From assembly GCF_019656335.1 (NCBI RefSeq), contig NZ_BPLZ01000004.1, positions 243,588 to 307,587 of the forward strand: a stretch of 64,000 nt of DNA. The letters are read 5' to 3'. The position numbers and the translations under genes are program-made. The DNA comes from Pseudomonas sp. NCCP-436. Lineage in GTDB: Bacteria; Pseudomonadota; Gammaproteobacteria; Pseudomonadales; Pseudomonadaceae. Positions 56,414 to 64,000 of the stretch are shown here, in pieces (within the stretch, counting starts at the first letter, position 1; each line of letters begins with the position of its first letter). The notes beneath the pieces were generated by a model. It saw only the letters and a program-made list of their open reading frames with translations. It was not told the DNA's origin and made no database searches.

Positions 56414-58558
56414 ATGCTGTTCAGTCACCTCTCGATACAGTTGAAGATCACCCTGCTGGCCGGCCTATGCCTGCTGGCAATCGTTACTCTGCTGGTCGGA
56501 GCCTCTCAGTATCAATCCAGTCACAGTGCCCACCTGGTGCGCGAAGCCAGCTCCAGCATGCTGGAGGAAGGTGCCAAGCAGCGCCTTCAGGCGCGTAGCG
56601 AACTACAGGCCATCCGTATCCAGCGCTACTTTATGGATGTCTACCAGTACGGTCTCGGCTTCTCCCGACAGATCCTGTTCCTGCGTGAACAGGCCGAGAA
56701 ACGCTTCCTTGATGCCTTTGACCTGCGCGAAGACCTTACCCGCCAGGTGCGCAGCAGCCTGGAGGCCAACCCTTCCCTGCTGGGGCTGTACCTGGTATTC
56801 CAGACCAATGCCCTGGACGGCAAGGACGAACTGTTTGTCGACCAGCCCGAACTGGGCAGCAACGAATCGGGCCGCTTCTCTCTCTATTGGGCGCAATCGA
56901 AAGCCGGCGTGCTGGTCTCCGAAAGCATGAGCGAAGAGCTGCTGGGCGACACGAGCCTTGGCGCCAATGGCATCCCCTACAACAGCTGGTACACCTGCCC
57001 ACTGGAAACACGCAGGGCCTGCGTCATTGAGCCTTATTACGACACCGTGGACGAAGAGCGCATCCTGATGACCAGCATCGCCTTCCCACTGGAGCTCGAC
57101 GGAAAAATCATCGGCGTAATGGGCATCGATATCAGCCTGGCCAGCCTGCAACAGCTCAGTGCCGAAGCCAATGCAGAACTATATGACGGTCGCGGTCACA
57201 TCAGCATTTTCAGCTCCCAGGCCCTGCTGGCTGGTCACAGCCGCGACGCCAGCCTACTCAGCCAACCCGTGGAAAAGGCCTACGGCGAACAGGCCGGAGA
57301 ACTGCGCGAGCTGATCCAAAAAGGCTCCAAGGCCCAACTGATGCACAACGAGATGCTGCGTGAGCTCAGCCCCTTCCAGCCAATTCCCGATGCGCGCCCC
57401 TGGACCGTACTGATGGAGGTTCCACAGTCGGCACTGCTGGAGCGCGCCACCGAACTGGGTATCCAGCTTGACCAACGACGCGCCAGCGACAGCCTGACCG
57501 CGCTGCTGCTGGGTTTGGTAGCCGTGATTATCGGCCTGTTGCTGATGTGGTTGACCGCACGCGGGGTAACACGCCCCATTCTCGGCGTGGCCGCCATGCT
57601 CAAGGACATCGCCAGCGGCGAAGGCGACCTGACTCGCCGTCTGCAGTACGCACGCCAGGATGAACTGGGTGAATTGGCCGGCTGGTTCAACCGTTTCCTC
57701 GACAAACTGCAACCGATCATCGCCGACGTGAAGAGCAGCGTTATCGATGCCCGCAGCACCGCCGATCAGGCCGCGGCCATCGCCAGCCAGACCAGTGCCG
57801 GCATGCAGCAGCAATACCGCGAAGTGGATCAGGTGGCCACCGCCTTCCAGGAAATGAGCGCCACTGCCCAGGATGTCGCCCACAACGCGGCACAAGCCGC
57901 AGAAGCGGCGCGCCATGCCGACCAGGCCAGCCGTGAAGGACAGCAGGTCATTGGCCGAACCACCAGCACCATCGAGCTGCTGGCCAATGAAATGAATGTA
58001 GCCATGCAGGAGGTGGAAGGTCTGGCCAGCAGCAGCGAGCAGATCGGTTCGGTGCTGGAGGTGATTCGCGCGATTGCCGAGCAGACCAATCTGCTGGCAC
58101 TCAACGCTGCCATTGAAGCCGCTCGAGCCGGCGAGGCCGGACGCGGTTTTGCCGTGGTAGCCGACGAGGTACGCAACCTGGCCAAACGCACGCAGGACTC
58201 GGTGGAGGAAATCCGCCAGGTAATCGAAGGTCTGCAAAGCGGCACCCGCGAGGTGGTCAGCACCATGCACAGCAGTCATCGCCAGGCTCAGGGCAGCGTC
58301 GAACAGGTACAGGAAGCGGTCGCCTCGCTGCAGCGTATCAGTCAGGCCGTCAGCCTGATCACCGACATGAACCTGCAGATTGCCAGTGCCGCAGAGGAGC
58401 AGAGCTCGGTCGCCGAAGAAATCAACCGCAACGTGGCCTCCATCCGCGATGTTACCGAGTCCATCAGCCGCCAGGCCGAGGAGTCGGCGCAGGTCAGTCA
58501 GAACCTCAACCGCCTGGCCAACCACCAGCAGGGACTGATGGATCAATTCCGCGTATGA
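56414..58558 (+). CDS. Methyl-accepting chemotaxis protein with double Cache sensor
   Basis: 714 residues: TM1 about 10-32, a long periplasmic dCache-type domain about 35-345 ([74 protein letters not shown]), TM2 about 360-382, HAMP ([25 protein letters not shown]) and signalling domain with the tip [35 protein letters not shown]. It resembles PctA/McpS-like amino acid receptors only in architecture; the ligand is unknown. AAAGGAA lies seven bases before ATG 56414. The last 200 residues closely resemble those of the other chemoreceptor here. Confidence 0.94.
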   Translation: MLFSHLSIQLKITLLAGLCLLAIVTLLVGASQYQSSHSAHLVREASSSMLEEGAKQRLQARSELQAIRIQRYFMDVYQYGLGFSRQILFLREQAEKRFLDAFDLREDLTRQVRSSLEANPSLLGLYLVFQTNALDGKDELFVDQPELGSNESGRFSLYWAQSKAGVLVSESMSEELLGDTSLGANGIPYNSWYTCPLETRRACVIEPYYDTVDEERILMTSIAFPLELDGKIIGVMGIDISLASLQQLSAEANAELYDGRGHISIFSSQALLAGHSRDASLLSQPVEKAYGEQAGELRELIQKGSKAQLMHNEMLRELSPFQPIPDARPWTVLMEVPQSALLERATELGIQLDQRRASDSLTALLLGLVAVIIGLLLMWLTARGVTRPILGVAAMLKDIASGEGDLTRRLQYARQDELGELAGWFNRFLDKLQPIIADVKSSVIDARSTADQAAAIASQTSAGMQQQYREVDQVATAFQEMSATAQDVAHNAAQAAEAARHADQASREGQQVIGRTTSTIELLANEMNVAMQEVEGLASSSEQIGSVLEVIRAIAEQTNLLALNAAIEAARAGEAGRGFAVVADEVRNLAKRTQDSVEEIRQVIEGLQSGTREVVSTMHSSHRQAQGSVEQVQEAVASLQRISQAVSLITDMNLQIASAAEEQSSVAEEINRNVASIRDVTESISRQAEESAQVSQNLNRLANHQQGLMDQFRV

Positions 58559-58595
58559 CACCAAATCATCCCTGCAGTGGCGGCAGGGCTCTTGC

Positions 58596-58637
58596 GGCGC
58601 AGGCAGGCTTGCCCTAGCCTGCGCCTTCGTTCTTTTT
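58596..58637 (+). terminator. Hairpin between the chemoreceptor and FMN reductase genes
   Basis: Perfect 9-bp stem GGCGCAGGC / GCCTGCGCC (58596-58604 with 58617-58625), 12-base loop, followed by TTCGTTCTTTTT. Confidence 0.7.
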
Positions 58638-58650
58638 CAGGGGAAACATC

Positions 58651-59247
58651 ATGCTCAATATCGCCCTGGTTGCCGGCTCCAGCCGCAGCAACAGCCAGTC
58701 GGGCAAAGTCGCACGTTTTCTTCGTCAGCGCCTGATAGATCTTGGCCACACGACCCAGGAACAGAGCAATGTCATTGATCTGGGCCTGGCGCCTCTGCCA
58801 CTCTGGCCTGCAGATGACAGCGGCCCATGGGAACTGTTCCGCCAACAGCTGGCCGCAGCCGATGCGGTGGCCATCGTCGCCCCGGAGTGGAACGGCATGG
58901 CCTGCCCGGCAGTCAAGAACTTCTTTCTCTATGCCAGCAAGGCCGAACTGGCTCACAAGCCCGGGCTGCTGGTCGGCGTCTCGTCGGGCATCGGCGGCGC
59001 CTATCCGATCAGTGAACTGCGCGCCTCCGGCTACAAGAACTGCCGGCTGTGCTACCTGCCCGAACACCTGATCGTGCGCCAGGTCGAGAAGGTTCTGAAT
59101 GGCCCGCAGCCAGCGGACGAAGCCGATGAGCGAATCCGTGCCCGAATCGATTACACGCTCGACGTGCTGGTACGCTACGCTCACGCCCTGCAGCCGGTGC
59201 GGGCTGCCATCAACTTCGACAATCCGGCCTTCGCCAACGGCATGTAA
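58651..59247 (+). CDS. NADPH-dependent FMN reductase-family protein
   Basis: Flavodoxin-like protein of 198 residues: N-terminal phosphate loop VAGSSRSNSQSGKVARFL, FMN-contacting APEWNGMACPAVKNFFLYAS and GVSSGIGGAYPISELRASGYKN. It belongs to the NAD(P)H-dependent FMN/chromate/quinone reductase group. The physiological acceptor is unknown. CAGGGGA lies about seven bases before the start. It could in principle feed reduced flavin to the LLM monooxygenase in the sulfur region, but no linkage shows this. Confidence 0.88.
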   Translation: MLNIALVAGSSRSNSQSGKVARFLRQRLIDLGHTTQEQSNVIDLGLAPLPLWPADDSGPWELFRQQLAAADAVAIVAPEWNGMACPAVKNFFLYASKAELAHKPGLLVGVSSGIGGAYPISELRASGYKNCRLCYLPEHLIVRQVEKVLNGPQPADEADERIRARIDYTLDVLVRYAHALQPVRAAINFDNPAFANGM

Positions 59248-59249
59248 CT

Positions 59250-59318
59250 ACTGCAAGGTGGTGGCCGCAAAGGCGTTTGCGGCCGTTTGCAGTCGCCAGG
59301 CGGTGCGTCGCCTGGCGA
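59250..59318. terminator. Pair of strong hairpins in a convergent intergenic gap
   Basis: Hairpin 1: inner stem GGCCGCAAA / TTTGCGGCC (59263-59271 with 59276-59284), embraced by ACTGCAA / TTGCAGT (59250-59256 with 59287-59293). Hairpin 2: TCGCCAGGCG / CGCCTGGCGA (59293-59302 with 59309-59318). They lie between the stops of the FMN reductase and the histidine kinase and probably act as a bidirectional terminator. Confidence 0.7.
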
Positions 59319-59329
59319 CCGCCAGAGCT

Positions 59330-60643
59330 TCAACGCCGTGGCAGACTGACCTGTACTCGCAAGCCCCCCAGGGGACTTTCCTGCAGATCGATACGACCGT
59401 TCCAAGCCTCGATGATATCGCGCACGATTCCCAGCCCCAGACCGTGCCCCGCTACCTGCTCGTCCAGCCGGGTGCCGCGGCCAAGCACCGCCTCGCGGCG
59501 TGAGGCATCGATGCCCGGACCATCATCATCGACATACAGAAGATAACCGTCGGCGCTCTCCTCCACTGTCAACTGCACGCGCTGCCGCGCCCATTTGCAG
59601 GCGTTGTCCAGCAGATTGCCAAGCAGCTCCAGCAGATCCTCGCGGTCACGCGGCAGAACCAGGCCAACCGGCGCCTGCCAGTCAAGGCTCAAACCGCGGT
59701 CATGGATCATCGACAAGGTGGCAAACAGTCCCGGCAGCTCCTGCGCGCAATCGAAACGCGCGCCCGGCAGGACCTCACCGGCCAGACGCGCGCGCCCCAG
59801 TTCGCGACCAAGACGCTGCTCGATCTGCTCCAGTTGCTCGCGCATGCTCGCGCGCAACTCCGGATGTGTGGCCATCTCCTCCCGTCCGGCCAGACTGATC
59901 AGCACTGCCAGCGGTGTCTTGAGCGCATGACCAAGGTTCCCCAGTGCATTACGCGAACGCTTGAGGGTGTCCTCTGTATGCGCCAACAGGTGGTTGATCT
60001 GTGCGACCAGCGGTTCCAGCTCCTCCGGCACCTCGGCATCCAGATCGGTACGCCGCCCCTGCTGCAACTGCGCGATCTGCTGGCGCACCTGCTCCAGCGG
60101 GCGTAGCGCGCGGCGCACGGTGTAGCGCTGGGCAATCAGTATCAGCAACAGTGCGGCACCGCCCAGCCCCAGGCCAACCCACTGCATGCGGCGAAAGCTC
60201 TGCAGTATCGGCTGGTAGTCCTGCGCCACGCTGATCGAGAGATTCTCGCCATAGCGTCGGTAATCGGCGCGGTAGATCAGCAACAACTGGCCTTGCGGAC
60301 CATCGCCCAGCTCGGCCTGCATGCCGGTACCATCGGGTCTGAGCAGCTCACGATCCCACAGCGAGCGCGAACGCCAGCTGCGGTCGGAAAAATCGATACG
60401 AAAGTAATGCCCGGAAAATTGCCGCTGAAAAGAAGGGTCAAGGCGTCGCTCATCCAGCTGTATGCCCGAAGGCCCACGCACCAGCGCCGCCAGCAGTCCT
60501 TGCGCCTCGTCGCGCAGATCTTCTTCCAGATAAGCGCGCAGACCGCGATCAAATACCCAGAGGCTGGCCTGTGCCAGAACCAATCCGACCAGCAACAGCG
60601 TCGCGGCCAGGCCGATACCGAGCCGGCGCTGAATGGACCTCAA
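59330..60643 (-). CDS. Two-component sensor histidine kinase (BqsS/CarS-like)
   Basis: 437 residues: TM1 about 9-30, periplasmic sensor about 31-153, TM2 about 155-172, HAMP-like linker, then the H-box [14 protein letters not shown] with phospho-acceptor His239, N-box [13 protein letters not shown], and G-boxes VDDDGPGI and [16 protein letters not shown]. Start TTG 60643 overlaps the regulator stop and has GGAGAG upstream. Gene order with a response regulator and two PepSY proteins resembles the BqsPQRS(T)/CarSR locus of P. aeruginosa, which responds to Fe(II) and calcium. The exact RExxE iron motif is not seen in the periplasmic part; the nearest match is RELLR at 98-102. Confidence 0.92.
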   Translation of the reverse strand: MRSIQRRLGIGLAATLLLVGLVLAQASLWVFDRGLRAYLEEDLRDEAQGLLAALVRGPSGIQLDERRLDPSFQRQFSGHYFRIDFSDRSWRSRSLWDRELLRPDGTGMQAELGDGPQGQLLLIYRADYRRYGENLSISVAQDYQPILQSFRRMQWVGLGLGGAALLLILIAQRYTVRRALRPLEQVRQQIAQLQQGRRTDLDAEVPEELEPLVAQINHLLAHTEDTLKRSRNALGNLGHALKTPLAVLISLAGREEMATHPELRASMREQLEQIEQRLGRELGRARLAGEVLPGARFDCAQELPGLFATLSMIHDRGLSLDWQAPVGLVLPRDREDLLELLGNLLDNACKWARQRVQLTVEESADGYLLYVDDDGPGIDASRREAVLGRGTRLDEQVAGHGLGLGIVRDIIEAWNGRIDLQESPLGGLRVQVSLPRR

Positions 60644-61308
60644 CCCTGCTCTCCGGTAAAGCGATAGCCTTGCCCGCGGCGCGTCTCGATCACGTTGCGC
60701 CCGAGCTTGCCGCGCAGCCGATTGACGTGTACTTCGATGACATTGGAGTCGCGCTCGGTCTCCCCGTCGTATAGATGGTCGGCGAGATGACTCTTGGAGA
60801 GGATCTGCCCCGGGTGCAGCATGAAATAACGCAGCAAACGAAACTCGGCAGCGGTCAGGTCGACGGCCTCACCACCAGACGTCACGCATTGACGGCTTTC
60901 ATCCAGTTGCAGACCGGCAGCCTCCAGTTGCGGCTGGTTGGCCAGGCCATGGGCACGACGCAACAGCGCCTGTATGCGCAGGGCCAGCTCTTCGGGATGG
61001 AAGGGTTTGGTCAGGTAATCGTCGGCACCGGCCTTGAGACCCTCGATGCGCTCGGCCCAGGAACCACGCGCCGTCAGTACCAGCACCGGTGTCGCCAGGC
61101 CGCCGGCGCGCCATTCCTGCAGCACCTCGAGGCCCGGCTTGCCGGGAAGGCCCAGGTCGAGAATGATCAGGTCATACGGCTCGCTCGCCCCCTGATAGGC
61201 CGCGTCACGTCCATCGGCCAGCCAGTCCACGGCGTAGCCCTGGCGAGTCAGGCTGGCAGTCAGCTCGTCGGCCAGAGGGACATTGTCTTCCACCAGCAAC
61301 AGGCGCAT
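60640..61308 (-). CDS. OmpR-family response regulator (BqsR/CarR-like)
   Basis: 222 residues: receiver domain with acidic residues Glu7-Asp8, phospho-acceptor Asp51 ([10 protein letters not shown]) and Lys in [11 protein letters not shown], then a winged-helix DNA-binding domain ([55 protein letters not shown]). It overlaps both the upstream PepSY gene and the downstream kinase gene, so the four genes form one operon read leftward. Confidence 0.94.
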   Translation of the reverse strand: MRLLLVEDNVPLADELTASLTRQGYAVDWLADGRDAAYQGASEPYDLIILDLGLPGKPGLEVLQEWRAGGLATPVLVLTARGSWAERIEGLKAGADDYLTKPFHPEELALRIQALLRRAHGLANQPQLEAAGLQLDESRQCVTSGGEAVDLTAAEFRLLRYFMLHPGQILSKSHLADHLYDGETERDSNVIEVHVNRLRGKLGRNVIETRRGQGYRFTGEQG

Positions 61309-61622
61309 CAGTCGTCTTCCTCATCCTTCAGAATATTGCCGTTGCGGGCATCCAGTTCGAGTTCGCGCACCACGCCCGATGTGGTCAGGATCTCGACTTC
61401 ATAAACCAGCACGCCATCTTCCTCCTCCAACTCCGCTTCGAGCAAAGTAGAGCCGGGATAGGCATTGCCGACGTACTGCATCAACTGCTCGAAGGGCATG
61501 ATTACGCCCTCGCGGCGCAAACGCAGGGCCTCATCCTGATCGAGGTCACGCGCAGCGCCTGGCCCAGTGGCAAAGCCGCAGGCCAGAAGGAGCAACAGCG
61601 TGAAGGTACGACGAAACTTCAT
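61308..61622 (-). CDS. Periplasmic PepSY-domain protein (second of pair)
   Basis: 104 residues: signal peptide (1 to about 25, [10 protein letters not shown]) and one PepSY-type domain ([75 protein letters not shown]). It is strongly acidic, ending EEDD. It is homologous to the adjacent upstream gene and overlaps it by one base. PepSY proteins beside two-component systems often bind metals or modulate the sensor; here a Ca2+ or Fe2+ role is inferred from the locus type. Confidence 0.85.
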   Translation of the reverse strand: MKFRRTFTLLLLLACGFATGPGAARDLDQDEALRLRREGVIMPFEQLMQYVGNAYPGSTLLEAELEEEDGVLVYEVEILTTSGVVRELELDARNGNILKDEEDD

Positions 61623-61930
61623 CAATCGTCCTGGTGGTTCTTGAGAATTTCCCCGGTACTGGCATCCAGCTCCAGGTCCCATTGCACGCCTTGAGCGTCG
61701 CGCAGCTCGATCTGATAGATATAGCGACCGTATTCGTCTTCCAGCTCTGTTTCCTCGATGCGCGCCCCCGGGTGCTGAGCCAGAGCCGCTTCATTGAGCT
61801 GTTCGAAGGACTTGATAGTTCCGGCGTCACGCAGGCGCAAGGCCTCGTCCGGGCCGAGATCGCGCGCCTGAGCCATGGTAGCGGCGCTGACGAGGGTGAC
61901 AAGCGTTGCAAGCTTGAGCAGTCGTTTCAT
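61622..61930 (-). CDS. Periplasmic PepSY-domain protein (first of pair)
   Basis: 102 residues: signal peptide (1 to about 22, TMAQARDLG) and one PepSY domain with the same plan as its neighbour (DEALRLRDAGTIKSFEQLNEAALAQHPGARIEETELEDEYGRYIYQIELRDAQGVQWDLELDASTGEILKNHQDD). First gene of the operon; ATG 61930 begins the signal peptide. The pair looks like a tandem duplication. The 145-bp gap to the divergent patatin gene must hold both promoters. Confidence 0.85.
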   Translation of the reverse strand: MKRLLKLATLVTLVSAATMAQARDLGPDEALRLRDAGTIKSFEQLNEAALAQHPGARIEETELEDEYGRYIYQIELRDAQGVQWDLELDASTGEILKNHQDD

Positions 61931-62075
61931 GGAATTCTCCAGCAGTAGTTCAATGACTGCCACTCTAGTCCCGAGCACTTAATTCAAGCTGAATTCACCT
62001 GCGTCATTCACGACATGAAGTCGCTTGGCCTGCTCCATCAGCGCTCTATAATCGCCTGTTCGAAAGGAGCCATCG

Positions 62076-63155
62076 ATGAGCACGATCCACATCAAGTCCC
62101 CTGCCCTGACCTTGAAGGCGGGCCCCAAAGCCTTGGCGCGAATTCGCCAGAATGGCCTGAGCCCGGCGGATGTCGGCATTCTGCCGGGCGCGGCTGGCGG
62201 CCCCAAAGGCATCGGCATTCAGGGTCTGGATCTCGCGCTGTTCGGTGACTGGCTGCCTCGAGCGCCGCGTGAGCGCGCTCTGGTCGGCGCCTCCATCGGC
62301 TCCTGGCGCTTTGCCAGCGCCTGCCTGCCGGATCCAGCCGAAGGAATTCGTCGACTCGGCGAGCTGTATACCTCTCAGCGATTCGCCAGGCGCGTGACCA
62401 TGGCAGAGGTATCGCGCAGTTGCAGGCAGATGCTCGCCGAACTGCTCGCCGACCAGGACGAAGCCATCATCGCCAACCCGCACTATCGCTTGCATATCGT
62501 CGTGGTGAAAAGCCATGGCCTGCTGCAGCACGATCATCGCGGAAAACTGAGCCTCGGCCTGTCATCGGTGATCGGCAACAACCTGTTGGCCCGCCAGCGC
62601 CTGGGGCGTCATTTTGACCGGGTCATACTGCACGACGCACGGCAAACCCCACCGTTCGGGGAACTCAGAGACTTCCGCTCACACTTCCATACCCTGACCG
62701 CGGAGAACCTGCGTCACGCCTTGCTCGCATCGGGCTCGATTCCCATGGTGATGGAGGCGATTCGCGAGATACCTGGCTTGGAGCCAGGCGCTTATCGTGA
62801 TGGCGGCCTGCTCGACTACCATCTTGATCTGCCCTACGGCGGCGACGATATCGTCCTCTACCCGCACTTCACCGATCGCGTGATTCCAGGCTGGTTCGAC
62901 AAGACCATGCCGTGGCGCCGTGGCGACCGTACTCGCCTGCAGAATGCCGTGCTAATCGCCCCTTCGCGGGAGTATCTGGCGCGCCTGCCGCACGGCAAAC
63001 TGCCGGATCGCACCGACTTCAAACGCTACCTGGGCAACGACGATGGCCGCGAGCGCTATTGGCGTCAGGCCATGGCAGAGAGCGCGCGACTCGGTGATGA
63101 ATTTCTCGAGCTAGTCGAAAACGGCCGTCTGGCTGAACGCCTGCAACCACTTTGA
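62076..63155 (+). CDS. Patatin-like phospholipase family protein
   Basis: 359 residues. The glycine-rich oxyanion loop is GAAGGPKGIGIQG (38-50), the nucleophile elbow GASIGSW has Ser73, and the partner Asp242 lies in YRDGGLLDYHLD. No signal peptide or membrane segment is evident, so a cytoplasmic lipase or esterase is expected. Its divergence from the PepSY/two-component operon suggests possible control by that regulator (inference). It is distinct in size and architecture from the 635-residue patatin protein at 34 kb. Substrate is unknown. Confidence 0.87.
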   Translation: MSTIHIKSPALTLKAGPKALARIRQNGLSPADVGILPGAAGGPKGIGIQGLDLALFGDWLPRAPRERALVGASIGSWRFASACLPDPAEGIRRLGELYTSQRFARRVTMAEVSRSCRQMLAELLADQDEAIIANPHYRLHIVVVKSHGLLQHDHRGKLSLGLSSVIGNNLLARQRLGRHFDRVILHDARQTPPFGELRDFRSHFHTLTAENLRHALLASGSIPMVMEAIREIPGLEPGAYRDGGLLDYHLDLPYGGDDIVLYPHFTDRVIPGWFDKTMPWRRGDRTRLQNAVLIAPSREYLARLPHGKLPDRTDFKRYLGNDDGRERYWRQAMAESARLGDEFLELVENGRLAERLQPL

Positions 63156-63263
63156 TGGGCACGCTCAACGTAGAGCGGATGTGATCAGGCATCTATCTAC
63201 AGAGCTGATAAACTGCACCGCTCAACGCCAATCAGGTGGAATCATCTACGCGAGCGCTGTTCA

Positions 63264-63620
63264 GTGGAATTGTTCAAAGAGTTCATCTTCGAGGCGGCCC
63301 ATCGCCTTCCCCACGTACCGGCAGGCCACAAGTGCGGCCGTCTGCACGGTCACTCCTTCCGGGTCGCGATCTATATCGAAGGTGATGTCGATCCCCATAC
63401 CGGCTGGATTCGCGACTTCTCCGAGATCAAGGCGATCTTCAAGCCAATCTACGAACAACTCGATCACAACTATCTGAACGAAATCCCCGGCCTGGAAAAC
63501 CCAACCAGCGAAGTGCTCGCCAAGTGGATCTGGCAACAGGTCAAGCCGCTGCTCCCGGAGCTGTCCCGCGTACGCATCCACGAAACCTGCACCAGTGGCT
63601 GTGAATACCGCGGCGACTGA
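63264..63620 (+). CDS. queD: 6-carboxytetrahydropterin synthase
   Basis: QueD of 118 residues, second step of queuosine precursor (preQ0) synthesis, converting dihydroneopterin triphosphate to 6-carboxytetrahydropterin. Zinc ligands are His13 (FEAAHRL), His28 and His30 (LHGHSF); catalytic Cys24 lies in [10 protein letters not shown]; His68 is in QLDHNYLN and Glu107 in IHETCTSG. The start is GTG 63264 (GTGGAATTGTTC), the only start that gives the complete family N-terminus [13 protein letters not shown]. Confidence 0.95.
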   Translation: MELFKEFIFEAAHRLPHVPAGHKCGRLHGHSFRVAIYIEGDVDPHTGWIRDFSEIKAIFKPIYEQLDHNYLNEIPGLENPTSEVLAKWIWQQVKPLLPELSRVRIHETCTSGCEYRGD

Positions 63621-63636
63621 CCGCGCTCAGAGACGC

Positions 63637-63662
63637 AAAGGCCACCCTCGCGGTGGCCTTTT
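63637..63662 (+). terminator. Rho-independent terminator after queD
   Basis: Stem AAGGCCACC / GGTGGCCTT (63638-63646 with 63652-63660), five-base loop, ending in TTTT. Its A-flank also suits readout from the opposite strand. Confidence 0.88.
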
Positions 63663-63730
63663 CGTTGACGCCTGGCAACGCGCCTCTTCGTAGACAGTGC
63701 TGCATGCGCCGGTTTTTTCGGCGCGGAAAA

Positions 63731-63784
63731 GAAGAAACCCCAGACCTCTTTGGAGATCCGGGGTTTCGTATAGGAGTTTGACGA
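63731..63784 (-). repeat. Second copy of the 5S 3'-tail/terminator unit
   Basis: Hairpin GAAACCCCAGA / TCCGGGGTTTC (63734-63744 with 63757-63767, one mismatch), flanked by GAAGAA on the left and CGTATAGGAGTTTGACGA on the right. The same plan recurs at 63840-63893, where the right flank is the true 3' end of the 5S gene. It looks like the remnant of a duplicated 5S tail plus terminator. Confidence 0.6.
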
Positions 63785-63839
63785 GGATTTGGCCGGCACT
63801 CCGGGATCTCACCGTCACGCGCCATTTTTTGCGCAGACA

Positions 63840-63883
63840 GAAGAACGCCCAGTCTGCGTTAGCAAACTGGGCGTTCGTATAGG
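63840..63883 (-). terminator. Terminator of the rRNA operon downstream of 5S
   Basis: Perfect 11-bp inverted repeat GAACGCCCAGT / ACTGGGCGTTC (63843-63853 with 63866-63876), read on the minus strand right after the 5S gene and followed by TTCTTCTGT. Confidence 0.75.
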
Positions 63884-64000
63884 AGCTTGACGATGACCTA
63901 CTCTCACATGGTGAAGCACCACACTACCATCGGCGATGCGTCGTTTCACTTCTGAGTTCGGGATGGGATCAGGTGGTTCCAACGCTCTATGGTCGTCAAG
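63884..64000 (-). rRNA. rrf: 5S ribosomal RNA (5' end cut by window edge)
   Basis: The minus strand reads CTTGACGACCATAGAGCG at the window edge, then CCACCTGATCCCATCCCGAA, then GATGGTAGTGTGGTGCTTC, and ends CATCGTCAAGC. This is the Pseudomonas-type 5S sequence; about 117 of roughly 120 bases are inside. It is the distal end of an rrn operon transcribed leftward, convergent with queD. Confidence 0.97.

Overview
The window is chromosomal DNA of a GC-rich gammaproteobacterium. Gene content and order (serC-gyrA, mtaD, ubiG-mupP-yciK, rluB, an exaA/pedF quinoprotein block, tauABCD, a 5S gene of Pseudomonas type) point to Pseudomonas sensu lato. The species is not determined. GyrA has Ser83, whereas I recall Thr83 in P. 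aeruginosa, so a non-aeruginosa lineage such as the mendocina/oleovorans group is possible; this is an inference. I see no insertion sequence, prophage, CRISPR array or tRNA gene.

Layout. 1-10.1 kb is housekeeping: serC (cut by the window edge), gyrA, a methylthioadenosine/SAH deaminase, ubiG-mupP-yciK, a GGDEF protein and rluB. 10.3-17.1 kb is a PQQ-dependent ethanol oxidation island: a CXXCW rhodanese-like protein with the LuxR-type regulator ErbR/AgmR, a SoxH-type zinc hydrolase, a fused SoxYZ-like carrier, cytochrome c550, the calcium-type quinoprotein alcohol dehydrogenase ExaA and a periplasmic pentapeptide-repeat protein. 17.2-21.1 kb is a FecBCDE/BtuCDF-type importer behind a Fur-like site. 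pdxY and a membrane GGDEF protein follow.

23.6-38.1 kb is a sulfur-scavenging region. It holds a tau operon with two tandem tauA paralogs (tauA1-tauA2-tauBCD), an sfnB / flavin monooxygenase / metQNI-like operon, a large patatin-like protein, and on the minus strand a tauD-like dioxygenase interrupted by one in-frame amber codon plus a sulfonate-type binding protein. A near-identical 21-bp AT-rich element lies 119-134 bp upstream of the first gene of each of the three sulfur operons. It is a strong candidate for a shared regulator site; CysB is the natural guess.

38.2-49.4 kb is an accessory, regulator-rich stretch: a small membrane protein, two AraC and two LysR regulators, an SDR, an EamA exporter and a MexEF-like RND pump without an outer-membrane channel. 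49.7-64 kb returns to core functions: the ABC-F ATPase YbiT, azoreductase AzoR with a divergent LysR, two chemoreceptors flanking a Na+/H+ antiporter-family transporter, an FMN reductase, a two-component system with two tandem PepSY proteins (BqsPQRS/CarSR-like), a second patatin-like protein, queD, and the 3' end of an rRNA operon read leftward, whose 5S tail and terminator appear in two tandem copies.
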